In this document: positions 50,501 through 55,725 of the stretch, one piece after another
Position numbering within the stretch: the stretch's first letter is position 1
Layout: the number at the start of each line of letters is the position of its first letter
DNA from: Elephas maximus indicus
Taxonomy: Eukaryota > Chordata > Mammalia > Proboscidea > Elephantidae
Assembly (NCBI RefSeq): GCF_024166365.1
Contig: NC_064836.1
Location: 5,146,001 to 5,210,000, forward strand
DNA length: 64,000 nt
Direction: 5' to 3'
The notes under the pieces: model-generated
Database searches by the model: none
Told to the model about the DNA's origin: nothing
Seen by the model: only the letters and a program-made list of their open reading frames with translations
Program-made: the position numbers and the translations under genes

Positions 50501-53500
50501 TTTCAAAGCATTTTAGAAAGTGATTTATTTTAATTATTTTCCCAAGAATTTAAGAAAGCAGAAAGAGAGATACCAACTTGTATATGTTAACAATTTAGCA
50601 TTCTAGAACACTCGTCAATCCAGAAAACAACGTTTTAAACTTCTGAACCCCAAAGAAAATAGCAGTCATAAGACTTTAGAGCAGTTGTAGAAAGGTCAGA
50701 GTCTCTTATTTAGAACTATGATGAATAAAAATAGCTCACAGGGATTCACAGGAAGAAAACAGTTCTTGAAAATTTGCATGCATTCACAGAGTCTTTTCAC
50801 CATAGTTCTAGGTTCATCTGTGAATTGAACTTTTCTATGTCTGGTTGGCCGTAATTGCATATTTTTAATCAGAGGCACAAAAATTATGAAGTTCCACTAT
50901 ACTCATATTCATTTAATCCTAACTATGTGTTTTTTTTTTTTTATGGTTATTGGCAACCAAAATAGTGTACAAGTTGCCACTGCAATGATATATAAAGGGG
51001 ACATATCTCCTAATTATTTTTGTTTAAAGAAACATATATATATATATTTTTCTCAGCCTTTGAGAATGTTGATTTTCTCCTACAGTGATCTTTCTAAAGA
51101 CTGTATGTGTAAAAAATCTTTAACAGATATTCAAAAGAGACAGAAATTTTGCTTTTATCCAATCAGAGTAGTAGAGAAGGCTATTCTTGTTTATTACCTA
51201 AATGCCTTCTTATTAAGAAGATCTCTTATCATAAAAAAATAATATATTATAGTTATTAAGAGCAAGCAGTTTGGAGCCAGGCAGACACATGTTGAGTACA
51301 CACTCTGGCCACTACTAGCATGCTTGATTTTTGCAATTCACTGAGATGAATGCTCTCATAAAAACGAGAATATCAGAACCTACAGACTGGGGGAAAAAAA
51401 TTTGGCTATGACATATCCAAAAAAGGTCTAATCTCTAAAATCTATAGAATTCTCCAACACCTCAATAACAAAAAGACAACTAATCCAATTAAAAAAAATA
51501 TGAATATGAACAAACACTTCACCAAAAAGGACATTCGGGCAGCTTACAGACACATGAGGAAATACTCACAATCATCAGCCCTTAGAGAAATGTAGATAGA
51601 TCAAAATGGCAATGAGATACCATCTCCCTCTGACATTACTGACACAAACCAAAAAAAAAAAAAAACAGAAAATAACAAATGTTGGAGAGTCTGTGGGTAG
51701 ACTAGAACTCTTATGCACTGCTGGAAGGAATGTAAAATGGTACAACCACTATGGAAAAAAATATGGTACCTCCTTAAAAAGCTTGAAATAGAAATAACAT
51801 ACGATCCAGCAATCCCACTACTAGAAATATATCCTAGAGAAATAAGAGCTGTCACACAAATAGACATATATACACCCATGTTCGTTACAGCATTATTTAC
51901 AACAGCAAAAATATGCAAACAACCTAAGTCCCCATCAACAGATGAATGGATAAATAAATTATCACACATACACACGATGGAACACTACACAATGATAAAG
52001 ACCAGTGATGAATTCACAAAACATCGCACAATATGGATGAATCTACAGGGCATTACGCTGAGTAAAATAAGACAATCACGAAATGACAAATATTATATGA
52101 GGCCACATTATAAAAACTCAAGAAAAGGTTTACACACAGAAAAAAAACAATCTTTGATGGTTATAAGGGAGGGGAGGAGTGGGAAAGGAAAATCACTAAC
52201 TAGATAGTAGACAAGTGTTAACTTTGATGAAAGGAAAGACAACACACGATATAGGAAAGTCAGTATAATCTGACCAAGGCAAAGCAATAGAAGCTTCCTA
52301 GACACATCCAAACACCTTGAGGGACCGAGTTACTGGGGCTGAGGGCTGGACATCATGGTCTCGGGGGACAGCTAGGTCAATTGGCATAACACAGTTCATA
52401 AAGAAAATGTTCCACACCCTACTTTGGTGAGTAGCATCTGGGGTCTTAAAAGCTTGTGAGCCGCCACCTGAGATACATCTGTTGGTTCCATCAAGTTCAG
52501 AACAAATGAGAATAAGAAAACCAAAGATGCAAGAAAAATATTAGTTCCAAAAGACTAATGGATCACATGAACCACCAGCCTGAACCCACAAGAAATAGAC
52601 GGTGCCCAGCTAACACCACCAACTACTCTGACAGGGATCACAAGAGAGGGTTCTGAGCAGAGTGGGAGAAAAATGTAGAACAAAACTCAAATTCACACAC
52701 ACACAAAAAAGACCAAGCTTACTGGTCTGACACAGGCTAGAAAAAAAAAGAAACGACCCCAAAAATATGGCCCTCAGACACTCTGCTAACTCAGAACTGA
52801 AGCTACTCCCGAAGTCCACCTTTCAGCCAAAGATTAGACAGGCCTCTAAAACAAATAATTACACAGGTGAGAAACATACTTCTTGGCTCAATCAAGTAAA
52901 GGAGATGTAATGGGCAACATCTGCCCAAAAGCAAAGACAAGAAAACAGGGAGGGACAGAAAACCTGGACGAATGGACACGGGGAACCCAGGGTGGAAAGG
53001 GAAAGCAGGGACAGTGCTGACACACTGCAGGGACTGCAACCAATAGCATAAAACAATTTGTGTATAAATTTTTGAAAGAGAAACTAATTTGCACTGTAAA
53101 CTTTCACCTAAAACACAATTTAAAAAAGGGGGTGGATGCTCTGAGGATTGTAGTTTTTGTTGTTGGTTGCTACAGAGTCCATTCCAACTTACGGCAACCC
53201 CATATGTGCAGAACAGAACTGCTCCATAGGGTTTTTAAGGCTGTGATCTTTCGGAAGCAGACTGCCAAGCCTGTCTTCCAAGGTACTTCTGGGTGGGTTC
53301 AAACCACTAATCTTTCAGCTGCTAGTCAAGCGCTTAACCATTTGTGCACCCAGGGACTCCTTTTGTTGTACGGATTAAATGAGATAATATTGGTAAAGCT
53401 CTTATGAGAATTTCTTCCCCATACTGGTATTCAATAAATATGACAAATATTACAGTTATTATTAATATGAGAGAAGTGACAAAGAACAGTTTACTTCTTT

Positions 53501-55725
53501 GAAGAACAGTTTCAACACCAAGACCTAGATGTATTCTTCTTTGTCACAAATGGAGCCTAGATGGGAAATGTTTGGAACTGACTTCTAGGAGCTATTTTTT
53601 AAATACATATCCCCACAGTTAGAAGGGCATTACTAATTTTTATTATATTATTAGCCTCTTTACTTCAAATCCTCAAGGATTTTGCTTTACTTTTTCTAAG
53701 AAATAATTTCTATATCCCTCCAATATAATAATCTAAAACACAATAATTAAAAAATAACACTGGATGGTCAGGCAAATTTTTTAATGTACTTTCTCGTTTT
53801 ACCCACTGAAATTAATACATGTTGAACTCAGCTTTCCTTTTGGATAAGTATTGCCTCCTCAAATTAGGACGAGTTCAAAACCCTTTTCATTTGAAGAAAG
53901 TTGGCATTAAGTTTCACAGAAAGTGCAGAAGTCTCTAAGTCGGATGCTAACTGGCAATCAATATTCCCCTATTCTTTTTTAAACAAGAGGACCTTTACTG
54001 AAACATTTCAGTGACCCACCCTACCAGGAGAGCCACCTGCTTCTATTACAGAGGCATCTGGGCCAATGGTTAAGACTAAAGAATTTAACTATACAAAAGG
54101 ATCATAGTTCTACCCCATTACTGTCACAGAATGTCATCTTCAATTCCATATAAGCTACTAGACCCACGGGTCATAAAGATAATGAGACAGCAGTTATGTA
54201 AATACTGAATAGATGCCTCAAGCAATTTGTCCATGAGCTGACAATATTTTGCTTGTCTGAGTTGAAATGTAAAAAAGCCTTATTTTAACACAAAAGTTCC
54301 ACTGAAGCTGAATTTTTACCCATGAGCTGGGGAAAGCAAGAAGGAGCTGAATAATTCCACATTCAGTTGACTTGCTGAGTCAAGTAAACTAACTTTTTTC
54401 CCCAAGCTAAGAGCTTTAAAAAAAAAAAAAATGCTGTACTTAAACATCAGATGAAGATCCGCAACTGCTAAGTTCATCTGCACATTTTTTAATGCACAAA
54501 TTATTCAACTGTTTATTTTTTTGGTTCAAATATAAATCTAATTATTTAAGAATAAAATTAAATTTTGTGAAATTTGTAAACGATGTATTACTCTGATGTA
54601 CTACTCTTTGTCTTTTCACGTTTTACTTCTCAGTTCTGGCAACTATTTATTCATACACAGACTAAAGTCTTTTCTTCTCAGAACAAACCTACAGAGAGGT
54701 AGATAAATTACTTTTACACTAATTCAAAGATGAACACACCAAGATACAGAGGGCAGGGACTTCTGTTTGCTTAGTCCACCCAGTTTATCGGAAGAACACT
54801 GCCCAGTATATAGTAAGCACTCAGCACATACTGGCATAACGAATGAAAAGGATATTTCCATGACTCAAGCAAAATTCTCTGCCAGTCAGGATATAACAAT
54901 ATACTAGAACGATCACGTACAAGGGGGTTCAGTTCTTAGTTATTAATTGCCTAGATAATTACAGCATTAACCTTTATGACATTTATAACATTGTCTGAAT
55001 ATTTACATTTTAAATGAGTTAGTTACATTAAATAAAATTGAGATATCAACTAACTGATGTTTCACACATTCAAAATATGACTCCACCCATTGCTGTAAGT
55101 GAGCTCTTTTCCTGGTGGCGAGTGTAAGCACGTGGGTTGGTAAACTGAAAAGTCTTTCCTAATGCTGCAGTGGTCTGCAAAGCAAAACGGGTAAAGACTA
55201 ACAATATAGCTATTTCAAATGAAAATGCAGTCGTGGTAGCTGAATCTTTCTTTTTGGATTATACTACAATCTACCCTTTCAAACATATCCTCAGTTCTCA
55301 AGTTCATACTAGTAATGGCCATCAGGAGTACTTTTCTAGCAGAAAACAATTCTCAAGAGGAAAAACAGGAAAATACAAACTAATTGGAGTTCTGTGTTAT
55401 CAGTATGAAGAGATTATCAGAGACAATGGCTGCCAATCCATCTTAAACACCTAGAATAACAGATCAGACAAAATAAATTAATATCATAGCTCCTGAGATA
55501 GAAATGCATCTAGAGACATTACATATTTAGGAGAAAATAATTTGCTATTTATTCAGTACATTAAATCAGACAATAGTACAAAGCCAAGACATGTTATTCA
55601 AAAAACAGATAATCATATGGTAACTAGTTTCTACCTCCGCAAAAGCCACCTGAAGTGATCTCTTCTTCAAATGCGTCAGAGAAACCCCTTCCTGCATTTA
55701 GCTTTGCCAGTCGACCATCGATGAA
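12175..55725 (-). CDS. DENND1B: DENND1B, 3' portion (8 exons, 400 C-terminal residues)
   Basis: DENND1B (connecdenn 2) is a DENN-domain guanine-nucleotide exchange factor that activates Rab35 at clathrin-coated and endosomal membranes. Seen: eight minus-strand exons (55635-55725, 45928-45968, 45126-45194, 36625-36681, 35670-35777, 14642-14724, 13479-13695, 12175-12711), each bounded by AG/GT sites with compatible phases, giving an open frame of 1203 nt ending in TAA. Residues 1-44 of this fragment (starting [15 protein letters not shown]) are the end of the dDENN part of the DENN module. Residues 45-86 are a basic segment ([20 protein letters not shown]). The rest is an acidic, Ser-rich, probably disordered tail. 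The family tail is known to contact clathrin and AP-2, but I could not pick out a textbook clathrin box with confidence. The paralogues DENND1A and DENND1C are less likely, because the tail segments [15 protein letters not shown] and [14 protein letters not shown] fit DENND1B from memory. The start codon and N-terminal DENN exons lie outside the window. Confidence 0.92.
12712..13478 (-). other. DENND1B intron (767 bp), last
   Basis: No recognisable repeats apart from short A-runs (near 13155). Its donor is ACG/GTTAGT and its acceptor TTTCAG. Confidence 0.85.
13479..13695 (-). CDS. DENND1B: DENND1B 217-nt exon ([19 protein letters not shown]...)
   Basis: The exon completes the split lysine and then encodes 72 residues, ending in phase 0 with DDIDYKPT. 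The acceptor is TTTCTTTTTCTTCAG (strong) and the donor ACG/GTTAGT, a weaker match to consensus than its neighbours. The tail is acidic and Ser-rich, with likely amphipathic segments [16 protein letters not shown] and [17 protein letters not shown]. These are candidate short linear motifs for endocytic adaptors, by inference only. Confidence 0.93.
13696..14641 (-). other. DENND1B intron (946 bp)
   Basis: Unique-looking AT-rich sequence. The 107-aa minus ORF at 14304-14627 is intronic and shows no family similarity or splice continuity. Confidence 0.85.
14642..14724 (-). CDS. DENND1B: DENND1B 83-nt exon with poly-Asp run
   Basis: Phase 0 in, phase 2 out: 27 codons ([15 protein letters not shown], seven Asp, IERAS) plus AA of a split lysine codon. 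The acceptor is CCTCGGTAG, with a weak tract, and the donor AGCAA/GTAAGTGA. The acidic run is coded by alternating GAT and GAC codons. That repeat could vary in length, and I remember human DENND1B having a Glu inside its acidic run. Confidence 0.9.
15360..15590 (+). mobile_element. Old L1 3' end carrying a 71-bp tandem duplication
   Basis: TTGGTTCTGAGTTGATAATTG followed by a TTAAAATTTTTCAAAATGAAAA end and an A-tail resembles the 3' tip of old L1s. Within it a 71-bp unit is present twice. Confidence 0.5.
15370..15511 (+). repeat. Tandem duplication, 2 x 71 bp
   Basis: Unit 1 is 15370-15440 and unit 2 is 15441-15511, each starting AGTCCAGTGGTGGGGTGGGG. By eye they differ at one position (CAAGATGAA versus CAAGGTGAA). 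Confidence 0.97.
15595..16060 (+). mobile_element. Old L1 3' UTR fragment (plus)
   Basis: TTCAAGATGGCTCCTGGATTC, CTGGAATCAGCCATCTCCCC and GGAGCCCTAGTTCCTTTAAT resemble the 3' UTR of old L1M elements. No coding potential. Confidence 0.5.
16121..16323 (-). mobile_element. AfroSINE copy (minus), near full length
   Basis: The plus strand shows GCCATCGAGTCAATTCTGAC through TTTCTCCCATGGAGCAGC to TTAACCACTGCACCACCAGG, which is a complete element in reverse. Flanks CCCATACATA and CCCATATGTA look like a decayed target duplication. Confidence 0.87.
16888..16950 (-). mobile_element. AfroSINE 3' tail fragment (minus)
   Basis: AACCAAACCAAACCCGCTGCC then GTTGATTCCAACTCATAGCAA is the tail only. The rest is absent. 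Confidence 0.7.
17196..17404 (+). mobile_element. AfroSINE-type element (plus) with TSD
   Basis: Full-length order: AAGTCCCTGGGTAGCACAAA, a GGTTAAGTGCTCGGCTACT A-box region, TGGAATCAACTCGACAGCAA, and a CAA-rich end. Flanks AGCTTGACCAG (17185-17195) and AGCTAGACCAG (17405-17415) form an 11-bp target duplication with one difference. Confidence 0.87.
17416..17610 (+). mobile_element. RTE LINE 3' end (plus), diverged
   Basis: CAATGAGATGGACTGACAAAA, CACAGGACTGGGCAAAGTTT, and AGTGAGTCGGAGCCAACTCA then ATAGCTAACAACAACAACA parallel the C-terminus and tail of the RTE copy at 43905. It is a remnant of about 195 bp. Confidence 0.75.
18436..18580 (+). mobile_element. AfroSINE copy (plus), tail missing
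   Basis: CTGGCAGTGTAGTGGTTAAG, GCTAACCAAAAGGTCTGCAG, TTCGAATCCACC, and TTGGAAACTCTATGGGGCAG are typical. It ends at ATGAGTCGGAAAC, lacking the CGACGGCAACGGG and GTTTGG repeats. Confidence 0.85.
18690..18805 (-). repeat. L2-like old LINE fragment (minus)
   Basis: Resembles the phrase seen in reverse L2: ...TTGAGCTGAGCTCTGAAAGG, then GGCCCTGTGCAAAGGTCCTG. Family assignment is tentative. Confidence 0.4.
18893..18975 (+). repeat. Copy 1 of an ~80-bp dispersed repeat
   Basis: CTAATCTTGCAGTTACCCTTTG, then GAATCACTAGAATGCAG, and GGCAAAAAGCTAGGTAAATTT align along their length with 20585-20665, in the same orientation. Confidence 0.75.
19125..19380 (-). repeat. L2-like fragment (minus)
   Basis: CACCAAATATTTAGTGAGAACC and ACATGCTGTCTTCTGCACTG through GTTCCCTTTTCTCAAGACGC echo the reverse L2 3' pattern. 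Weakly supported. Confidence 0.35.
19677..19888 (-). mobile_element. AfroSINE copy (minus) with TSD
   Basis: A well-preserved element: CGCTGCCGTTGAATCGATTCC, TTCTCCCATGGAGCGGCTGG, and AACCACTGTGCCACCGGGG. Flanks GTAGCTACATTA (19665-19676) and GCAGCTACATCA (19889-19900) are a 12-bp duplication with two differences. CpGs retained in the tail suggest it is fairly young. Confidence 0.9.
20585..20665 (+). repeat. Copy 2 of the ~80-bp dispersed repeat
   Basis: CTAATCTTGCAGTCACCCTTTG, TCACTAGATGGCAGG, GGCAAAATGTTGGGTAAGTTT; the partner is at 18893-18975. This copy contains a near-match to the CTCF core. Confidence 0.75.
20609..20624 (+). promoter_or_regulatory. CTCF-like core motif (14 of 16)
   Basis: TCACTAGATGGCAGGT compared with CCASYAGRKGGCRSYV differs at the first base and the fourteenth. 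No binding evidence is available from sequence alone. Confidence 0.3.
20900..21090 (-). repeat. MIR/L2-like old repeat (minus)
   Basis: TTTACACATTAGGGAGCTGAAA, AAGTGACAGAGCTAAGAC, and CCAGGTGTTCTGACTCC resemble the reverse MIR core and flanks. Confidence 0.45.
22010..23360 (+). mobile_element. Old L1 5' region (5' UTR and ORF1 start), plus
   Basis: A GC-richer, G/C-skewed block (22010-22760) is followed by ATGCAATGAAAAATTACAAG (22922), GGAGATTTTCAGCAGAGACAT (23115), AAATGGAAATGCTAGAAATA (23155), GATGGGTTTATCAGCAGACTG (23208) and ATCCAAGGGCTGTGGGAGAC (23333). These are 5' UTR/ORF1 phrases of old L1. Several overlapping ORFs at 22086-22821 are by-products of the GC-rich block. Confidence 0.55.
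23530..23690 (-). repeat. MIR-like repeat (minus)
   Basis: ATTATTATCACCATTGTATAG, AAGAGGCTTAGAGGGGCTAA, and CAAGCGGCAGAGCTG follow the reverse MIR order. Confidence 0.5.
25213..25272. repeat. TG/TA microsatellite
   Basis: Imperfect GTGTGTATGTGTGTATATGT then ACACACATATA. Confidence 0.85.
26280..26335 (+). mobile_element. AfroSINE/RTE tail remnant (plus)
   Basis: TATAGGGTCTCTATGAATTGG then AATTGACTCAATGCTAAATGG matches the shared tail. Only about 50 bp remain. Confidence 0.6.
26574..26589 (+). promoter_or_regulatory. Perfect match to CTCF core consensus
   Basis: CCACTAGAGGGCACTG fits CCASYAGRKGGCRSYV at all 16 positions. It is intronic in DENND1B and not inside a repeat I recognise. Actual binding cannot be judged from sequence. 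Confidence 0.5.
28453..28503. repeat. GT-rich microsatellite
   Basis: GATGTGTGTGTGAGTGTGTG, AGTGTGTGTCATG, then CAGACACACAG: an imperfect GT tract followed by a short CA stretch. Confidence 0.8.
29935..30075 (+). repeat. MIR-like repeat (plus)
   Basis: GATTTCGAATCCCTATTCAGC, CTTCGGGCACATTTTTTAATC, and CTATTTCTAAATGTGAAAAC follow the MIR order. Confidence 0.5.
30378..30445 (+). mobile_element. AfroSINE 3' tail (plus)
   Basis: AGAGTCACTATGAGTTGGAAT, CTACTGGACGGCAACCGG, then repeated TTTGGTTTGG. Confidence 0.75.
32081..32100 (+). promoter_or_regulatory. CTCF-like core motif
   Basis: TGGCCCAATAGGTGGCAGCC: the core CCAATAGGTGGCAGCC differs from CCASYAGRKGGCRSYV only at the fourth position. Intronic, not in a repeat I recognise. 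Confidence 0.4.
32502..32539. repeat. (GA)n microsatellite
   Basis: A nearly pure GA tract of about 38 bp, followed by a CAGGCAGG-rich stretch. It gives rise to the Arg/Glu repeat ORFs at 32355-32619, which are artefacts. Confidence 0.95.
32796..32997 (-). mobile_element. AfroSINE-type element (minus) with exact 14-bp TSD
   Basis: Belongs to the AGTCCCTGGGTGG subtype in reverse: CAGCTGCTGTCGAGCCGATTC near the left end and TGTACCACCCAGGGAC at the right. The duplication TTATAAATAAGCTG is exact at 32782-32795 and 32998-33011. Confidence 0.92.
33299..33625 (+). mobile_element. L1 3' end, 5'-truncated, GC-rich copy
   Basis: Same 3' UTR as the copies at 40752 and 60421 (GGACACCCTTCCAGCTCAGT, CTGGTAACAGGGAGCCCAGG, AACTAGTTTGTTCTGTAAAC, then A14). 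Many positions that are A/T in the other copies are G/C here, including several CpGs and an eight-G run. Flanks TTCAGCCGTTA and CTTAGCTGTTA suggest a decayed target duplication. Confidence 0.85.
35570..35655 (-). mobile_element. RTE/AfroSINE tail remnant beside an exon
   Basis: GTGCCATCGAGTTGATTTCA, ACTCGTAGTAACCTCATG is the reverse of the shared tail. It ends about 15 bp from the 35670 splice donor. Confidence 0.65.
35670..35777 (-). CDS. DENND1B: DENND1B 108-nt exon ([14 protein letters not shown]...)
   Basis: Symmetric phase-0 exon of 36 codons running from [20 protein letters not shown] to NLEKRKLAQ. The acceptor is TTCATGTGTAG (an AG preceded by TGT, with a moderate tract) and the donor CAG/GTAAGAG. 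It is acidic at its start and basic at its end. A decayed SINE/RTE fragment (35570-35655) lies only about 15 bases from the donor on the intron side. Confidence 0.92.
35778..36624 (-). other. DENND1B intron (847 bp)
   Basis: AT-rich, with no recognisable repeats or RNA genes. The donor is AAG/GTAGGT and the acceptor ATGTGTAG. Confidence 0.85.
36625..36681 (-). CDS. DENND1B: DENND1B 57-nt exon ([19 protein letters not shown])
   Basis: Symmetric phase-0 exon of 19 codons encoding a very basic, probably helical peptide (8 Lys plus 2 His of 19). The acceptor is ATCGTTTTCCAG and the donor AAG/GTAGGT. The sequence [16 protein letters not shown] is well conserved in the DENND1 family. The basic patch may face membrane or phosphoinositide, which is inference only. 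Confidence 0.92.
37096..37140 (-). other. Candidate 45-nt cassette exon of DENND1B (unproven)
   Basis: Between the 69-nt and 57-nt exons, the minus strand shows AG at 37141-37142, 45 open bases, then a near-consensus donor TTG/GTAAGTAAG. It would insert 15 residues ([15 protein letters not shown]) in frame between TAYKF and AKNHA. The pyrimidine tract upstream of its AG is weak. The canonical DENND1A and DENND1B proteins, as I remember them, join TAYKF directly to AK-HAK, so this is either an alternative exon or a chance decoy. Confidence 0.3.
37478..37580 (-). repeat. MIR-like repeat (minus)
   Basis: GAAAACTGAGGAAAGAAACTC, AGAGAGGCTAAG and ATTCAAACCCAGGTCTACG follow the reverse MIR order. 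It is preceded by a short TTA repeat. Confidence 0.55.
37656..39695 (-). mobile_element. RTE (BovB-like) LINE fragment, decayed, ~2 kb
   Basis: On the minus strand this carries the 3' two-thirds of an RTE polyprotein, degraded by many stops. Recognisable pieces: the linker ([20 protein letters not shown], in the 39222-39410 reading), the reverse transcriptase, and the C-terminal [18 protein letters not shown] (37960-38208). The tail at 37656 has the GTTGTCAGGTGCCATCAAGT form. It lines up with the better-preserved copy at 43905. A 25-bp internal tandem duplication (38842-38891) shifts its frame. The endonuclease end is missing. Confidence 0.85.
39840..39945 (+). repeat. L2-like 3' end (plus)
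   Basis: CTCCTTGAGTGGAAGGATCTT, GTACTACCCACCATAGTAAC and GGCATAAAGTAGCTGCTCAAG follow the L2 3' order. Confidence 0.5.
40171..40342 (+). mobile_element. L1 3' tip, 5'-truncated, ~170 bp
   Basis: ACCTGGATGAATGGACATGG, CAACCAATGTCACAAAACAA and CTGTAAACTTTCACCTAAAA then an AATAAAATAATAATAAAAA tail. Flanks AAAATTATCA (40161-40170) and AAAACTATCA (40343-40352) are a likely target duplication. Confidence 0.8.
40752..41059 (+). mobile_element. L1 3' end, 5'-truncated, exact 15-bp TSD
   Basis: TGACACCCTTTTAGCTCAGT, CTGGTAATATGGAATCCAAG and CTAGTTTGTTCCGTAAACC, then (ATAA)n. The duplication AAAATGCAAAGACCT is exact at 40737-40751 and 41060-41074. Confidence 0.92.
41310..41440 (+). repeat. L2-like 3' end (plus)
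   Basis: CACTGCTATATCCCCAATGAC, AGTACAATGCCTAGTTCATGG and TAATTTGTTTAATGAATGAAA match the L2 3' terminus pattern. Confidence 0.5.
41629..41777 (+). mobile_element. AfroSINE copy (plus), internally shortened
   Basis: TAGTTCAGCAGTTAAGAGCTC, ATTCACCAGCTACTCC, and CGGAATCAGCTCAATGGCAA then TTTGGTTTTG. The stretch between the A- and B-box regions is shortened. TATGAAGG flanks both ends (41621-41628 and 41778-41785). Confidence 0.85.
42981..43149 (+). mobile_element. AfroSINE, first of a tandem pair
   Basis: GGAAACCCTGGAGGCGTACTG, GCTAACCAAAAGGTCGGCAG, through AACTGACTTGATGGCAATGG and TTTAGTTTGG. The left flank is TAATGCCTGAAC (42968-42979) and the right flank AATGCCTGAGC (43150-43160). Confidence 0.92.
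43161..43371 (+). mobile_element. AfroSINE, second of a tandem pair, longer subtype
   Basis: AGAGCCCTGGTGACACAGTGG, a middle containing TGGGACAAAGATGTGGCAGTC and CTTAAAGATTACACTCTGG (absent in the first copy), and ATCGACTTGACAGCAGCGAG. The right flank is TAATGCCTGAAC (43372-43383). The extra middle defines a different subfamily from its neighbour. Confidence 0.92.
43905..44957 (-). mobile_element. RTE (BovB-like) LINE fragment with open RT segment
   Basis: A 300-codon open frame (43933-44835) encodes the C-terminal part of RTE reverse transcriptase: [16 protein letters not shown], the catalytic [11 protein letters not shown] (YADD), and the family C-terminus ([50 protein letters not shown]). 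Upstream on the minus strand (44836-44957) the frame continues ([19 protein letters not shown]) but has a stop before VRQGC. An A20 tract at 44440-44459 adds a Phe run. The N-terminal endonuclease and most of the RT are missing, so it cannot be autonomous. Confidence 0.9.
45126..45194 (-). CDS. DENND1B: DENND1B 69-nt exon ([23 protein letters not shown])
   Basis: Symmetric phase-0 exon of 23 codons. The acceptor is CTTTTCCTTTGCAG, with a good pyrimidine tract, and the donor ATTT/GTAAGTT. The peptide ([16 protein letters not shown]) is strongly family-typical and links the DENN module to the basic stretch of the tail. The donor has T rather than G as the last exonic base, which is compensated by the strong GTAAGT. 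Confidence 0.92.
45195..45927 (-). other. DENND1B intron (733 bp)
   Basis: Contains a (GT)n tract at 45327-45347. Otherwise unique-looking AT-rich sequence. Confidence 0.85.
45928..45968 (-). CDS. DENND1B: DENND1B 41-nt exon ([13 protein letters not shown])
   Basis: This very short exon completes the split glycine codon and then encodes 13 residues, [13 protein letters not shown], ending in phase 0. The acceptor is ATGTGTTGCAG and the donor AAG/GTAATA. The Y-x-Q-W-hydrophobic motif matches the DENND1 family segment just after FEEEI. It was recognised only by homology and splice-phase continuity, since the exon is too short for an ORF scan. Confidence 0.9.
46676..49130 (+). mobile_element. 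L1, 5'-truncated, ~2.45 kb, with 13-bp TSD
   Basis: ORF2 C-terminal part in broken frames: [49 protein letters not shown] (46585-47331), then a disrupted stretch, then [19 protein letters not shown] and [20 protein letters not shown] (47615-48127). The 3' UTR begins near 48128 with a G-rich polypurine tract (48182-48210) and ends CACAATAAAAATTATT plus A-tail. AAAATACCTTGGG occurs at both borders (46662-46674 and 49131-49143). Confidence 0.93.
48182..48210 (+). other. G-rich polypurine tract in L1 3' UTR
   Basis: Runs G6-A-G3-A-G3-A-G3-T-G3-AGA-G4. At least four G-triplets with one-base loops make it a potential G-quadruplex. Such tracts are known in mammalian L1 3' UTRs. Confidence 0.75.
49729..50032. 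mobile_element. Nonautonomous DNA transposon (~304 bp), Tc1/mariner-like
   Basis: Inverted ends CAGGTACTCCCC (49729-49740) and GGGGAGTACCTT (50021-50032), extended by ACTTTCAACAGG-like and ATCGTAAGTC sequence, flanked by TA on both sides. The inner part is AT-rich and non-coding. TA duplications and short inverted ends suggest a Tigger/pogo-type MITE. The exact family is not assigned. Confidence 0.65.
51255..51350 (+). repeat. MIR-like repeat (plus)
   Basis: AGCAGTTTGGAGCCAGGCAGA, ACTCTGGCCACTACTAGCATG is the MIR 5' pattern. It is interrupted by the L1 that follows. Confidence 0.45.
51373..53127 (+). mobile_element. L1, 5'-truncated, ~1.75 kb, older copy
   Basis: ORF2 C-terminus in broken frames (51713-52207): [20 protein letters not shown] and [16 protein letters not shown], then a 3' UTR homologous to the L1 at 46676 but more diverged. 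It ends CACCTAAAACACAATTTAAAAAA. Confidence 0.87.
53155..53361 (-). mobile_element. AfroSINE-type element (minus)
   Basis: Subtype with the AGTCCCTGGGTG head: in reverse it runs GGTTGCTACAGAGTCCATTCC, ATAGGGTTTTTAAGGCTGTG, CGGAAGCAGACTGCCAAGCC, GGGTGGGTTCAAACC and TGTGCACCCAGGGACTCC. Confidence 0.88.
55635..55725 (-). CDS. DENND1B: DENND1B exon encoding the end of the dDENN region
   Basis: This 91-nt exon is the first (most 5') one visible. The acceptor reads TTCAATTTCAG and the donor GGAG/GTAGAAAC. It starts in phase 0 with [19 protein letters not shown] and ends GGFCG plus one base of a split glycine codon. The FIDGRL-x-x-LN-x-G-x-GFSD signature is shared by DENND1 proteins and lies in the last helices of the DENN module. 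The previous exon should end in a LQLFKQ-like sequence, and I did not find it before 64000. Confidence 0.92.

Larger units (their letters stand above)
45969..55634 (-). other. DENND1B intron (9.7 kb)
   Basis: Holds two L1 fragments, one SINE and one small DNA transposon. Stretches with nothing recognised: 45969-46660, 49145-49700, 50040-51250, and 53365-55634 (the last contains an L2-like tail near 54780-54850). Confidence 0.8.
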